DNA of 64,000 bases from Paractinoplanes maris. Its GTDB lineage: Bacteria; Actinomycetota; Actinomycetes; Mycobacteriales; Micromonosporaceae. The DNA lies in the NCBI RefSeq assembly GCF_023544465.1, contig NZ_JALPVL010000018.1, positions 124,001-188,000 on the forward strand, in the 5' to 3' direction. Within the stretch, counting starts at the first letter, position 1. Every line of letters starts with the position of its first letter. Of this stretch, positions 8,422-17,559 are shown in pieces. The position numbers and the translations under genes were made by a program. The notes beneath the pieces are model-generated. The model was not told the DNA's origin. It saw only the letters and a list, made by a program, of their open reading frames with translations, and did not search any database.

Positions 8422-10329
8422 ATGGGCGATACGTACGGATCGACCAGGACCGAGCCGGCCACGCTGGTCGACGCCATGGTGCGCTCTGCCCATGACGCGA
8501 TCTGGACAGTCGGCCCGGACTTCAGCGTGCGCTCGTGGAACCCGGCCGCGGAAAAGCTGCTGGGATGGGCCGCCGAGGAGATCGTCGGGCGCGAGGCCGA
8601 CCTGCTCGTGCCGCCCGACCGGCGGGGCGACCAGCGCGAGATGCTCACCCTGCTCGCCGCGGGGGCCCGGCTGGAGCGCTTCCGCACCCAGCGCCGCCAC
8701 CGCGACGGCCACTGGGTGCTGGTCACCCTCTCGATGTCGCCGCTGCTCGACGGGGACGACCTGCTCGGGTTCACCGTCATCGCCCGCGCCGTCGGCCACC
8801 GCGAGCGGCTCGAGTCGAGCCTGCAGGCCCTGCTCGAGGCGGCGCCCGACGCCTTCGTCGGGGTCGGCGACGACGGCCGCATCGTGCTGGCCAACGTCCA
8901 GGCCGAGCAGCTCTTCGGCGAAACCCGCAACGGCCTGCTCGGCCGCCCGATCGACGAACTGCTGGACACCCCGCTGAGCGAGTCGCCCGACCCGGCCGCC
9001 GAGCCGGCCACGGCGCACCGGCTGGACGGCAGCACCGTGCCGGTCGAGGTGTCGATGAGCCCGCTGCCGACCGAGGAGGGGCGGCTGCGCTGCGCGGTGA
9101 TCAGGGACATCACCGAGCGCGTCCGCGCCCAGGCCCGCGTGCGGCAGCTGCAGGCCGAGGCCGAGCGGGCCCGGGTCGAGGCCCAGCTCCAGCGAACCCA
9201 GCGGCTGGAGGGTCTGGGACAGCTGGCCGGCGGGGTGGCGCACGACTTCAACAACCTCATCGCGGTGATCGCCAACTACGCCACCTTCATCGAGGAGTCG
9301 GCCGCCGACGCCGGGCTGGCCGAGATCGCCGGCGACGCGGCCCAGATCACCAAGGCCGCCCAGCGCGGCGCCGACCTCACGCACCAGCTGCTCGCCTTCG
9401 CCCGGCGCGAGGTGGTCCGCCCGCGCCCGCTCAACCTCAACGACGTCGTCACCGACATCGAGCAGATGCTGCGCCGCTCGATCGGCGAGCACATCACCCT
9501 CTCGGTACGCCTGGCCGACGGTCTGCCGTCGGTCACCGCCGATCCCGGCCAGCTCGATCAGGTGCTGGTCAACCTGGCCGTCAACGCGCGCGACGCGATG
9601 CCCCGGGGCGGCCAGCTGAGCATCGAGAGCGAGCTCGTCGACGTCGACGGCGAATACGCCTCGGGTCGCCCGCACCTGCGCACCGGCCGATACGTCCGGC
9701 TGCGGGTGAGCGACACCGGCACCGGGATGCCGCCCGAGGTGATCGAGCGGGCGTTCGAGCCGTTCTACACGACCAAACCCGCCGGGCAGGGCACCGGGCT
9801 GGGTCTGGCCACCGTCTACGGCATCGTCACCGCGGCCGGCGGTGACCTGCACATCTATTCCGAGCAGGGCATGGGCACCACCTTCACGATCCTGCTGCCG
9901 ACCACTGACGCCGCGCCGGCCCAGGTCGAGGAGCAGCCCGAGCCGGTGCCGCACGACGTCCGCACCGGCACGATCCTCGCTGTCGAGGACGAGCCGGCGC
10001 TGCGCGGTGTGCTGAACCGGATCCTGCGCGGCGCCGGCCACCAGGTGCTGGTGGCGGCGGACGGCCCGGCCGCGCTCGACCTGGCCGGCGCGCACGAGGG
10101 CACCATCGACGTGCTGCTGACCGACGTGGTGATGCCGCACATGCTCGGCCGCGAGCTGGCCGAGCGGTTCGCCGAGCTGCGGCCCGGCACCAAGGTGCTC
10201 TTCATGTCCGGATACGCCCGGCCGGTGCTGGCCTCGCAGGGCACCCTGGCCCCCGGCGTCACCCTGGTCGAGAAGCCGTTCAGCAAGAACCAGCTGCTGA
10301 CCGCCCTGCAGCAGGTCATGGAAGGCTAG
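8422..10329 (+). CDS. Hybrid histidine kinase: PAS-PAS-HisKA-HATPase-receiver
   Basis: 635 residues, soluble. Two PAS domains (about 15-130 and 135-240) are followed by a short coiled coil, a HisKA H-box GGVAHDFNNLIAV (His274), a HATPase domain (NLAVNARDAM, DTGTGM, GTGLGLATVYG) and a C-terminal receiver whose phospho-acceptor is Asp568 in LTDVVMPH. The H-box with DFNNL is typical of CckA-like hybrid kinases. Lacking an HPt domain, it needs a separate phosphotransfer protein; the orphan HPt at 3820-4200 is a candidate. A TAACAT hexamer ends about ten bases before the ATG and no ribosome binding site is seen, so the message may be nearly leaderless. Its last four bases overlap the convergent STAND ATPase gene. 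Confidence 0.93.
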   Translation: MGDTYGSTRTEPATLVDAMVRSAHDAIWTVGPDFSVRSWNPAAEKLLGWAAEEIVGREADLLVPPDRRGDQREMLTLLAAGARLERFRTQRRHRDGHWVLVTLSMSPLLDGDDLLGFTVIARAVGHRERLESSLQALLEAAPDAFVGVGDDGRIVLANVQAEQLFGETRNGLLGRPIDELLDTPLSESPDPAAEPATAHRLDGSTVPVEVSMSPLPTEEGRLRCAVIRDITERVRAQARVRQLQAEAERARVEAQLQRTQRLEGLGQLAGGVAHDFNNLIAVIANYATFIEESAADAGLAEIAGDAAQITKAAQRGADLTHQLLAFARREVVRPRPLNLNDVVTDIEQMLRRSIGEHITLSVRLADGLPSVTADPGQLDQVLVNLAVNARDAMPRGGQLSIESELVDVDGEYASGRPHLRTGRYVRLRVSDTGTGMPPEVIERAFEPFYTTKPAGQGTGLGLATVYGIVTAAGGDLHIYSEQGMGTTFTILLPTTDAAPAQVEEQPEPVPHDVRTGTILAVEDEPALRGVLNRILRGAGHQVLVAADGPAALDLAGAHEGTIDVLLTDVVMPHMLGRELAERFAELRPGTKVLFMSGYARPVLASQGTLAPGVTLVEKPFSKNQLLTALQQVMEG

Positions 10330-11555
10330 TTCAGCCGGCTCCCGGTGGCCGTGACGAAGTTGTCCAGCATGCGGGCCAGACCGTTCAGGGACTCCGCGGG
10401 CAGCACCTCGGCCGCCGCCCGCCGGAACGCCGCCTCCCCCAGCGCCGCCCGCAACCGGCTCAGGTCGGCCAGTTCCAGCGGGGCCTCCGGCATGCTCAGC
10501 GCCAGCTCGGTGGCCAGCGCCCGGCAGTGCAGCGTGACCGCGGCCGGAAGCCGGCCGGTGAGCGCGCAGACCAGCCCCAGGCGGTGCAGGCCGGATGCCA
10601 TGGCGGCCCGGTTGCCCCGCTCGGCGTCGACGGCCAGGGCCTGCCGCAGGTGGCGCTCGATCGCCGCGGGGTCGTCCTCGCCGGCCAGCAGGCCGAGCCG
10701 TTCCCAACCGGCCAGGCCGGCCCGCTCCCCCAGCCGCTGGTCGACGGCCGGGCCGGACGGGTCGCCGGCGCGGTAGGCGTCCTGGCGCACCTCGAGCAGG
10801 TCGTGCACCAGCACGTCGTCGGCGATGGTGGCGACCGCCTCGGCCAGCGCCCGGCCGGCCGCCGCCTCCTCACCGCCGGCTTCGAGACCCGACACCCAGC
10901 GGGCCGGGTCGACCACACCGTTCTCGGCCAGGACGCGCTCGAGCCGATCGGCCAGACCGGCGAAGGTCGTGCCACCGTGGCCGATCAGCGTGTCGAGGTA
11001 TTGCAGGGCCCGGGGGTTGCCGCCGCAGAACGCCCAGGCCCGGATCTGCTCGCCGGCCTCCAGGTCGGCCAGGCCGGGCAGCGACTTCATCAGCAGGCGG
11101 GCGTCACTGCCGGTCAGCGGGCCGAGATGCAGCTCGGCCAGGCGACGGTGGGCGTCGCCGGGCAGCGCGAACGGATAGCGGCTGGTCATCACCAGGCGCC
11201 GCGGCCCGGCCTCCCGGACCCAGGCGGTCAGGAACCCGGTCAGCCCGGCGTCGACCGGCTCGGCCCGGCCACCCCTGCCCGGCCGGGGCACGACCGCGAA
11301 ATCGTCGACAACCAGGATGATCGGTTCCGTGATCGGACCGGCCTCACCGAGAGCGAGCACCAGCTCGGCAACGGTGGCCGCGCCCGGCACCCGGACCGTG
11401 CGGCTGCCCGGCCTCTCCCGCTCGAGCAGCGGCAACAGCTCCGCGACCAGGCGGCTCTTGCCGATGCCGGACATGCCGTGCACCACAAGTCCGGGAAGGC
11501 GCGCGGAGCCGAGCAGCTCACGCAGCTCGGCGTGGCGTCCCACGAACTCGCCCAT
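10326..11555 (-). CDS. STAND-type AAA ATPase without effector domain
   Basis: 409 residues. The N-terminus FVGRHAELREL is the usual entry into STAND/AAA_16 ATPases, followed by a Walker A (GMSGIGKS) and a Walker B (IILVVDDF). The C-terminal half is helical, with repeat-like segments that may be degenerate TPRs. There is no DNA-binding or enzymatic domain, so it may act as a sensor or scaffold. ATG at 11555 was selected because GGGAG precedes it by about six bases and because the family begins just before FVGR. Its 3' end overlaps the hybrid kinase gene by four bases. Function unknown beyond nucleotide-dependent switching. Confidence 0.8.
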   Translation of the reverse strand: MGEFVGRHAELRELLGSARLPGLVVHGMSGIGKSRLVAELLPLLERERPGSRTVRVPGAATVAELVLALGEAGPITEPIILVVDDFAVVPRPGRGGRAEPVDAGLTGFLTAWVREAGPRRLVMTSRYPFALPGDAHRRLAELHLGPLTGSDARLLMKSLPGLADLEAGEQIRAWAFCGGNPRALQYLDTLIGHGGTTFAGLADRLERVLAENGVVDPARWVSGLEAGGEEAAAGRALAEAVATIADDVLVHDLLEVRQDAYRAGDPSGPAVDQRLGERAGLAGWERLGLLAGEDDPAAIERHLRQALAVDAERGNRAAMASGLHRLGLVCALTGRLPAAVTLHCRALATELALSMPEAPLELADLSRLRAALGEAAFRRAAAEVLPAESLNGLARMLDNFVTATGSRLN

Positions 11556-11648
11556 CGACGACTCCCGTCGGAGCGCGGCCCGGGCGGGCCACGCATCACC
11601 GACGGTAAAACCCCGGCGCACGTCCGTCCATAACCGAACGTGCCTGGA

Positions 11649-12464
11649 TCACTTCTCGGCGGGCTTCTCCTTGGCCTCGACCTTGTCCTCCGCGCTGTGC
11701 CGCTGGGCCGGGACGGCGTCGTCCTTGTCGTCGGCACCGTGCCGCGGGGCCGCGCCGTCCACGCCGAGGCCACCGTCGATGTCGCCGTTCACCTGGGGCT
11801 GGTCGACCCACAGGGCGCGCAGCTGGCCCTGCATGAACGTGGTCAGGCGGGAGCGGTACTCGCGGTCGAACTGCTCGAGCGCCTCGATCTGCTGCTGCAG
11901 CGACTCGCGCTTGGCGCCGAGGCTGCCCACCACGTCGTCGTAGCGCTGACGGGCCTGCAGGTTGAGGTGGTCGGCGTTGGCCTGGGCGTCGTCGCCGATC
12001 GAGCCGGCCTGCGCGCGGGCGTCGTTCACGATCTTCTCGGCGTTGCGCCGCGCCTCCTCGGTGCGGGCGTGCGAGTCGCGGGCGATCTGCTCGGCGGCGG
12101 CGCGGGCGTCGGACAGGATCTTTTCGGCCTCGCGGCGAACGTTGTGGGCGTGCACCTGCGCGTCCCGGGCCACCTGCTCGGCGGCCGCGAGAGCATCCGT
12201 ACGGATCTTGTCAGCCTGGTGGTGGGCCCGGGCGACGTGCTCCTCGGCGGTGCGCTGCGCGAGCGTCAGCACCTGGAGGGCCTGGTTGCCGGGCTGGGCA
12301 CCGGCCGGGCCGGCCTGCGGGGCGGTCGGCTGCTGGGCAGCCTGCTGAGCGGCCTGCGCCTGACCCTGCTGCGGGGCGACGAGGGCGTGTTCCGAGGTCT
12401 GGCTGTCCGGTGACGTCCCATTGAGCAGCACTTTGACACGATCCTTCATGCGGTTGTCGGACAC
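11649..12464 (-). CDS. DivIVA/FilP-like coiled-coil protein
   Basis: 271 residues starting at a GTG preceded by GGAGG eight bases upstream. After a Gln/Ala-rich segment (about 35-75) comes a long uninterrupted coiled coil (about 75-215) made of repeats such as AAEQVARDAQ and AEKILSDARAAAEQIARDS, then an acidic/basic charged tail. This is the build of actinobacterial DivIVA-like or intermediate-filament-like proteins (FilP/Scy type, often labelled cellulose-binding protein), which organise polar growth. There is no signal peptide or membrane helix. It faces the SpoIIE phosphatase gene across a 152-base divergent intergenic region. A cytoskeletal role is inferred from composition only. Confidence 0.75.
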   Translation of the reverse strand: MSDNRMKDRVKVLLNGTSPDSQTSEHALVAPQQGQAQAAQQAAQQPTAPQAGPAGAQPGNQALQVLTLAQRTAEEHVARAHHQADKIRTDALAAAEQVARDAQVHAHNVRREAEKILSDARAAAEQIARDSHARTEEARRNAEKIVNDARAQAGSIGDDAQANADHLNLQARQRYDDVVGSLGAKRESLQQQIEALEQFDREYRSRLTTFMQGQLRALWVDQPQVNGDIDGGLGVDGAAPRHGADDKDDAVPAQRHSAEDKVEAKEKPAEK

Positions 12465-12616
12465 TGGATAGACCTCCGTTGCTGCGAGCCCGGCTCGCGC
12501 CCATCTCGCACGGGGCTGGCGTGATCCGCGGGATGCTACCAAGCTGAACAGCGGATAAGCGAGAGCCGGCGACGCACTGTCGCGGCGGCCGGCCCGGGTC
12601 CCACTAGGCTGAGCGT

Positions 12617-14116
12617 ATGGCCGACGACGACGTGGCCCACGTCGTACGCGAGATGCTGTCCGTCATTCCGGTCGGCTGCTCCTGGCTGCTGCCCGTGACC
12701 AGCGACGACGGGATGATCCGGGATTTCCGGGTGGCCGCGACCAGCGGGCGCGGCCAGGACATCTATCGCCGCGGCACGAGCCGGGTCGACGGGCTCCTCA
12801 GCGAGCTCTACCCGAGCATCGTCGGCGGCCCTCTCTGGCAGCTCTACCTGGGCGTTGTCACCAGCGGTGAGCCGGCCGAGCTACGCGATCTCCGGTACGA
12901 CGAGAAAATGGCCGGCGTCGTCGCGCATTCACTCTTCGACGTGACCGTCCATCGGGTGCTCGGCGGGTTGCTGGTGTGGTGGCAGCGGCTCGACGAGGAT
13001 CGCCGCCGGATGCGGAACACCGAGCTGCTGGGCAGCCTCGGCTGGTCCGAGTACGACCTGATCACCGGCGACGTCGTGTGGTCGCCCGGCATGTACCGGA
13101 TCTGGGAGCGCGACCGCGAGGCCGGCCCGATGAGTCGCGGCGAGCAGGCCGCGGCGATGCTGGCCGAGGACCGCCGGCTCACTGAGGCGGCCTGGCAGAC
13201 CCTCGACAGCGGAGCCCCCTCCGACGTGACCGTCCGGTTCCGGGTCGGCCCGGGGGTGAAACACCTGCGCGTGCTGTCGGACGTCGTCGGCGACGCCGGC
13301 GGCGTCCCCTTGAAGATCAACGCGGTGGTCCAGGACGTCACCGCGCGCGAGGATTCCCGTACGGTCATCGACCGCCTCCGCGACCAGCTGCACACCCGCG
13401 AGATGACCGCCCTGGCCGAGCACCGCCTGGCCGCCCAGCTCCAGCACCTGATCCAGCCGGTGCCGCGCGACCCGCTCCCCCTGCCCGGGTTGCGGGTGCT
13501 GGTCAACTACCGGCCGGCCGAGACCACGGTGCAGGTCGGCGGCGACTGGTATCACGCCGAGCGGCTGACCGACGGACGCGTGATGCTGGCCGTCGGCGAC
13601 ATGGCCGGGCACGGGCTGACCGCGGCCAACGGGATGGCCCACCTGCGGTTCGCGCTGATCGCGTGGCTGTCGATCGGTGTGCACGACCCGGCGCTGCTGC
13701 TGCGCCACCTCAACCGGCTGTGCGGGCAGCTGCGACTGACCGGGACGGCGGTGCTGAGCGTCTACGACCCGGCGACCCGCGAACTGTGCTGGGGCCGGGC
13801 CGGCCACGCGGCGCCGCTGCTGGCCCGCGACGGCGCGGCGGCCGCGTTCGCCCTGCCGGAGGGGCGCCTGCTGGGCGCGGACGACGAGACGGCGTACGAG
13901 ATCTGCCGCCCCCGTCTGCGGCCGGGTGACCTGCTGCTGCTCTACACCGACGGCCTGGTCGAGCGGCGCGGTGGACCGACGCTGCTGCCCGAGGTGCTCG
14001 GCCGGCTGGCCGCCGCGTCGGCCCGGCCGGCGGCGATGGCCGAGCTGGTCGACGGCATCAACCGCCCCAGTCCCCACGACGACACCTGCACGCTGCTGGT
14101 CGAGGTGACGTCCTAG
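12617..14116 (+). CDS. SpoIIE/RsbU-type PP2C phosphatase with sensory N-terminus
   Basis: 499 residues. The N-terminal third looks GAF-like, then a PAS-like segment (around 140-250: LGWSEYDLITGDVVWSPGMY), a short helical linker, and a SpoIIE PP2C domain with all metal-site motifs: GGDWYHAE, GDMAGHG, GRAGHAAPLL, LYTDGLVE and HDDTCTLLV. Such phosphatases dephosphorylate RsbV-type antagonists to release an alternative sigma factor or another anti-sigma target. An RsbV and an RsbW homologue lie convergently just downstream, making a local partner-switching set. TAGGCT ends six bases before the ATG and no ribosome binding site is visible, so a leaderless transcript is likely. Confidence 0.92.
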   Translation: MADDDVAHVVREMLSVIPVGCSWLLPVTSDDGMIRDFRVAATSGRGQDIYRRGTSRVDGLLSELYPSIVGGPLWQLYLGVVTSGEPAELRDLRYDEKMAGVVAHSLFDVTVHRVLGGLLVWWQRLDEDRRRMRNTELLGSLGWSEYDLITGDVVWSPGMYRIWERDREAGPMSRGEQAAAMLAEDRRLTEAAWQTLDSGAPSDVTVRFRVGPGVKHLRVLSDVVGDAGGVPLKINAVVQDVTAREDSRTVIDRLRDQLHTREMTALAEHRLAAQLQHLIQPVPRDPLPLPGLRVLVNYRPAETTVQVGGDWYHAERLTDGRVMLAVGDMAGHGLTAANGMAHLRFALIAWLSIGVHDPALLLRHLNRLCGQLRLTGTAVLSVYDPATRELCWGRAGHAAPLLARDGAAAAFALPEGRLLGADDETAYEICRPRLRPGDLLLLYTDGLVERRGGPTLLPEVLGRLAAASARPAAMAELVDGINRPSPHDDTCTLLVEVTS

Positions 14117-14124
14117 TCCGACCC

Positions 14125-14154
14125 GGCTCAGTTCGGCTCAGTTCGGATCAGTTC
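14125..14154. repeat. Three 10-bp direct repeats between convergent genes
   Basis: The decamer GGCTCAGTTC occurs twice perfectly and once with one change (GGATCAGTTC). The last copy covers the stop codon of the anti-sigma kinase gene, so copy number there would alter the end of that protein. No strong hairpin accompanies it. Confidence 0.8.
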
Positions 14155-14552
14155 GGGGAATCCAGATCCAGGGCCAGGCGTACGCGGGTGCCGTCCCCGG
14201 CCGTGTCGACGCCCACTTCGTCGCAGATGCGCTCGACGATGGCCAGGCCGCGGCCGCGCAGGGCGTCGGCGGCGGGCATCGTGCGGCCCAGCGCGCGGAT
14301 CGGGCCGCCGTCGATCACGTCGCACAGGATGCGGCCGCCCGAGGCATGCAGGCGGACGACCCCGCCGCCCGCGGTGTGCTGCAACGTATTGGTGGCCAGC
14401 TCGCTGACGGCCAGGGTGAGCAGCTCGGCGCGGTGCTCGGGCAGGCCGAGCTCGGCGGTGCGGCTGCGGACGAACTCACGGACCTTGGCGAGATCACCCG
14501 GTTCCTCGTACGCGATCTCCGCGTACGCCGGGTGGCTGTGCTCGCCGCTCAT
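14148..14552 (-). CDS. RsbW-like anti-sigma factor kinase (HATPase_c_2)
   Basis: 134 residues, a single GHKL ATPase domain of the anti-sigma kinase kind: VSELATNTLQHTAGG is the N-box, DGGP the G1 box, and GRGLAIVERICDEVG the G2 region. Such proteins hold a sigma factor or phosphorylate an STAS antagonist. The ATG overlaps the stop of the upstream STAS gene (ATGA), so the antagonist and kinase are translated together, as in rsbV-rsbW pairs. The SpoIIE phosphatase gene converges on it 31 bases away. No sigma-B type gene is in the immediate vicinity, so the target is not evident. Confidence 0.9.
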   Translation of the reverse strand: MSGEHSHPAYAEIAYEEPGDLAKVREFVRSRTAELGLPEHRAELLTLAVSELATNTLQHTAGGGVVRLHASGGRILCDVIDGGPIRALGRTMPAADALRGRGLAIVERICDEVGVDTAGDGTRVRLALDLDSPN

Positions 14553-14878
14553 CCGCCCGCCGCTTCGCCGCTGACCGTGCCCAGCAGGGCCCCGACGCCG
14601 GTGATGTCGAGAACGTCGGCGACGGCGCCGCCCGCGTTGACCAGCGCGACCCGGCCGCCCCGGGCCTGGGCCTCGATGTGCGCCACGACCAGCCCGTGCA
14701 CGCCGCTGGAGTCGAGGAAGTCGAGCTCGGTGAGGTCGACCACGACCAGGGGCGAGGCCTGAACGGCGGCGTCGAGCGCGGCGTGCAGCTCGTCGCGCAC
14801 CGCGAGGTCGCACTCGCCGACGAGCGTCACCCGCAGATGACCGGCGCCCTCGTGGGTTCTCGCCTCGAAATTCGGCAT
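14549..14878 (-). CDS. STAS-domain anti-sigma factor antagonist (RsbV-like)
   Basis: 109 residues, one STAS domain. The phosphorylation loop is LDFLDSSGVHGL, with Ser57 or Ser58 the expected target of the neighbouring RsbW-like kinase and of the SpoIIE phosphatase. It is the first gene of a two-gene unit and ends with a four-base ATGA overlap with the kinase gene. A purine-rich stretch with AAGGGGAG lies eight or so bases before the ATG, indicating efficient initiation. Role inferred from the classic partner-switching scheme. Confidence 0.92.
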   Translation of the reverse strand: MPNFEARTHEGAGHLRVTLVGECDLAVRDELHAALDAAVQASPLVVVDLTELDFLDSSGVHGLVVAHIEAQARGGRVALVNAGGAVADVLDITGVGALLGTVSGEAAGG

Positions 14879-15041
14879 TCACTCCCCTTGCGTGACGGGT
14901 CACATCATGACATCCACGGTCCCGGTTCCCAACGATGTCCGGCAGGAGGGCGAATCCGATCCCCGCCGCTGTGCGGTTCCACCCGTTTTGCGTAGTATCA
15001 AAACGTCAAATACGGCAATATCGGGCTAACGGGGATGAACC

Positions 15042-15761
15042 TTGAGGAATAGCCGTTTGTGGATGGTAACCGTCGCCGCAGCGGGTTTGCTGGCCTCCAC
15101 CGGAGGCGCGGCCGACGCCTCGCCGGACTACGAACTGGCGTACTGGTCCATGAACGAGGAGCCCGGCGCGCGCACCATGCGCGACGTGAGCGGACACGGT
15201 TTCGACGGGCGGATCGGCCGGGAGGTCGCAGTCGGGCTCCGCTCGGGCGACCGCACCGCGTACGGCTTCGAACGCCTCGAACCGGACACCCCGCCGGCCC
15301 GGCCCGGCCACCTGGTCCTAGTCGACCACGACTCCCGGCTCGACCCCGGCGAGCGTGACTACGCGATCGAGATGCGGCTGCGCACCCGCGACCACTTCGG
15401 CAACATCGTGCAGAAGGGCCAGGCCACGGTGCGGGGCGGCAGCTTCAAGCTGCAGATCCCGAACGGGCGGGTGCAGTGCTGGTTCCGGGGCTCGCGGACC
15501 TCGCTGCTCGTCACCGCGCCCCGGCCCATCAACGACGGCCAGTGGCATCTCGTACGGTGTGAAAGAACCGGCGACGGGGTGAGCCTGGCCGTCGACGGGC
15601 GCGTCGTGGCCGAACGCTCCGGCTGGACCGGCCCGATCGAGAACTCGTGGCCGATCGCCATCGGCGGCAAAACGGACTGCGATCAAGTGGACGTGGGCTG
15701 CGACTACTTCGCCGGCGACATCGACTACATCGCCATCGACGTGGACAATCCCGGCTGGTGA
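15042..15761 (+). CDS. Secreted LamG-like (concanavalin-fold) protein
   Basis: 239 residues beginning at a TTG. An N-terminal signal peptide (hydrophobic core MVTVAAAGLLAS, probable cleavage after AADA) is followed by one LamG/laminin-G-like jelly-roll domain: ELAYWSMNE at the start, VSGHGFDG, then YAIEMRLRT, GQWHLVRCERTGDGVSLAVDG and AGDIDYIAI at the end. This pattern is common in actinobacterial exoproteins that bind glycans. There are four cysteines, likely forming extracellular disulphides. A second possible start is the ATG at 15063. It is the only gene between the RsbV and kinase genes and seems to be monocistronic. Confidence 0.85.
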   Translation: MRNSRLWMVTVAAAGLLASTGGAADASPDYELAYWSMNEEPGARTMRDVSGHGFDGRIGREVAVGLRSGDRTAYGFERLEPDTPPARPGHLVLVDHDSRLDPGERDYAIEMRLRTRDHFGNIVQKGQATVRGGSFKLQIPNGRVQCWFRGSRTSLLVTAPRPINDGQWHLVRCERTGDGVSLAVDGRVVAERSGWTGPIENSWPIAIGGKTDCDQVDVGCDYFAGDIDYIAIDVDNPGW

Positions 15762-15800
15762 CGAGTTGACACCCGTCCCGATCCGGGCGAATGTTCCCTG

Positions 15801-17540
15801 GTGAGTGACGAGTGGCCGATTGCGGGAATCCTGCTGGCGGCGCGATACCGGCTGGTCACGCTCCTCGAGACGGGTGGCATGGCCCAGATCTGGCGGGCCG
15901 ACGACGAGTTGCTGGCCCGCCCGGTCGCGGTCAAACTGCCCAACGGCATGCAGGTGGTGTGGCGCGAGGCCCGGATGGCGGCCAAGCTGCAACACCCCAA
16001 CATCGCCGCGGTGCACGACTATCGCGAGGCGGTGCGGCCGGACGGGACGGTGGCGCCGTTCGTGGTGATGGAGCTGCTGGCCGGTGAGAGCGTGGCCGCG
16101 CGTCTCGACCGGGAACCGATCGAGCTGCCCGAGGCGGCCCGGATCGGCGCCGCGGTGGCCGACGCGCTGGCCGCGGCCCACGCCAACGGGGTCGTGCACC
16201 GCGACATCAAACCGGGCAACGTCATGCTCACCCCGACCGGCGTCAAGATCCTCGACTTCGGCATCAGCGCGACGGCGGGCGAGCCGGACGACGACGACAC
16301 CGGCTCCACGTTCGGGACGCCGGCCTATGCGGCGCCCGAGCGGCTGGACGGCATGCCGGCCGAGCCGGCCACCGACGTGTACGGGCTGGGCGTGCTGCTC
16401 TTCGAGATGGTGACCGGCGACCCGCCCTATCCGGTCGACACCTGGGAGGAACTGGCGGCGGCCCGCGCGAAGGGCCCCGACGTGCTGCCGGAGGAGCTGC
16501 CGGAGGCGTTCCGCTCGCTGGTCGGCCGCTGCCTGGCCGAGGACCCGGCCGAGCGCCCCGGCGCCGACGAGATCCGCTTCGACCTCACCGCGCTGTGGCT
16601 CAAGCCCGACGTTTCCGCCACCGCCGCCGTCGCCTCCTCCGCCGCAGCCTTCCCCGCCACCGGCGCTGCCTCCCCCGACGCCGCTTCCCCCGCTGCCTTT
16701 CCCGCCACTGGCGCTGCCGCCTCCGCTGCTTCTCCCGCCACCGGCGCTGCCGCGTCCGCTGCCTTTCCCGCCACCGGCGCTGCGACCTCCCCCGCCACCG
16801 GATACGCCGGGGCCCGCGGGCCGGGCGGCGCCGGTTTCCCGCGCCGCGGCGACGCCGGTTTCCCGCGCCCCGGCGACGCCGGTTTCCCGCGCCGCGGCGA
16901 CGCCGGGCAGCGACCCTCCGACGGGCGCCCGGGCTCGCACCCGGACAGCCGGCCCGTCCCCGGCCGCGATCGACCGCGGACCGGCACGACGGCGCCCCGG
17001 CCGCGCGACGGTGAGCGCCCCTACGCCACTGGGCGGGCACCGGCCGCGACCCTTGCCCTGACGCCCGCGCCGACGCGGCGGTGGGTGCTGGGCGTGGCCG
17101 TGGTGGCGCTGCTGGCCGCCATCGGCGGGGCGGTGCTGGCCATCAATTGGCCCCGGCAGGAGAACGAGGCCGCCCCCGAATTGCCACCGCCGGTGGCCGT
17201 CTCGAAGTCCCCGGTTCCGCTGCGCACCCTCGAGAGCAGCCCACCGACCACCCGGCCGACCTCACCGGCCCCGAAACCGACTCCGACCCTGGGCTTCGAC
17301 GACGCCGTGGGCCGCTTCCGCAGCGCGGTCGAGGACGGCGACTTCCGCTCCGACATAGCCCTCGACCTGCTCAATCTGCTGCGACCTCTGACCAACGGCA
17401 ACGGCGACAACGCCGGCGACCAGGTCGACGCGCTACGCCGCAAAATCAACGACCGAGCCGGCGAAGGCAGCGTGACCCCCGCCCAGGCGTCCCTCCTGCG
17501 CTCCCGCCTGGCCGACGTGGACCGCGCCGCCGGCACTTAG
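15801..17540 (+). CDS. Transmembrane Ser/Thr protein kinase (PknB-like)
   Basis: 579 residues. The kinase domain (about 15-270) has the ATP lysine in VAVKLPN (Lys45), catalytic HRDIKPGN (Asp135) and DFG (152-154). A low-complexity Ala/Pro/Thr-rich linker follows, including short repeats of the FPATGAA type and three copies of GFPR(R/P)GDAG, then one membrane helix (WVLGVAVVALLAAIGGAVLAI) and an extracellular tail of about 130 residues without a PASTA domain. GTG at 15801 is the start. The glycine loop is weak (ETGGMAQIW), as in many actinobacterial kinases. It ends at a strong hairpin shared with the convergent XRE gene. Confidence 0.93.
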   Translation: MSDEWPIAGILLAARYRLVTLLETGGMAQIWRADDELLARPVAVKLPNGMQVVWREARMAAKLQHPNIAAVHDYREAVRPDGTVAPFVVMELLAGESVAARLDREPIELPEAARIGAAVADALAAAHANGVVHRDIKPGNVMLTPTGVKILDFGISATAGEPDDDDTGSTFGTPAYAAPERLDGMPAEPATDVYGLGVLLFEMVTGDPPYPVDTWEELAAARAKGPDVLPEELPEAFRSLVGRCLAEDPAERPGADEIRFDLTALWLKPDVSATAAVASSAAAFPATGAASPDAASPAAFPATGAAASAASPATGAAASAAFPATGAATSPATGYAGARGPGGAGFPRRGDAGFPRPGDAGFPRRGDAGQRPSDGRPGSHPDSRPVPGRDRPRTGTTAPRPRDGERPYATGRAPAATLALTPAPTRRWVLGVAVVALLAAIGGAVLAINWPRQENEAAPELPPPVAVSKSPVPLRTLESSPPTTRPTSPAPKPTPTLGFDDAVGRFRSAVEDGDFRSDIALDLLNLLRPLTNGNGDNAGDQVDALRRKINDRAGEGSVTPAQASLLRSRLADVDRAAGT

Positions 17541-17559
17541 AAGTCCTGACCTGGCCGCC

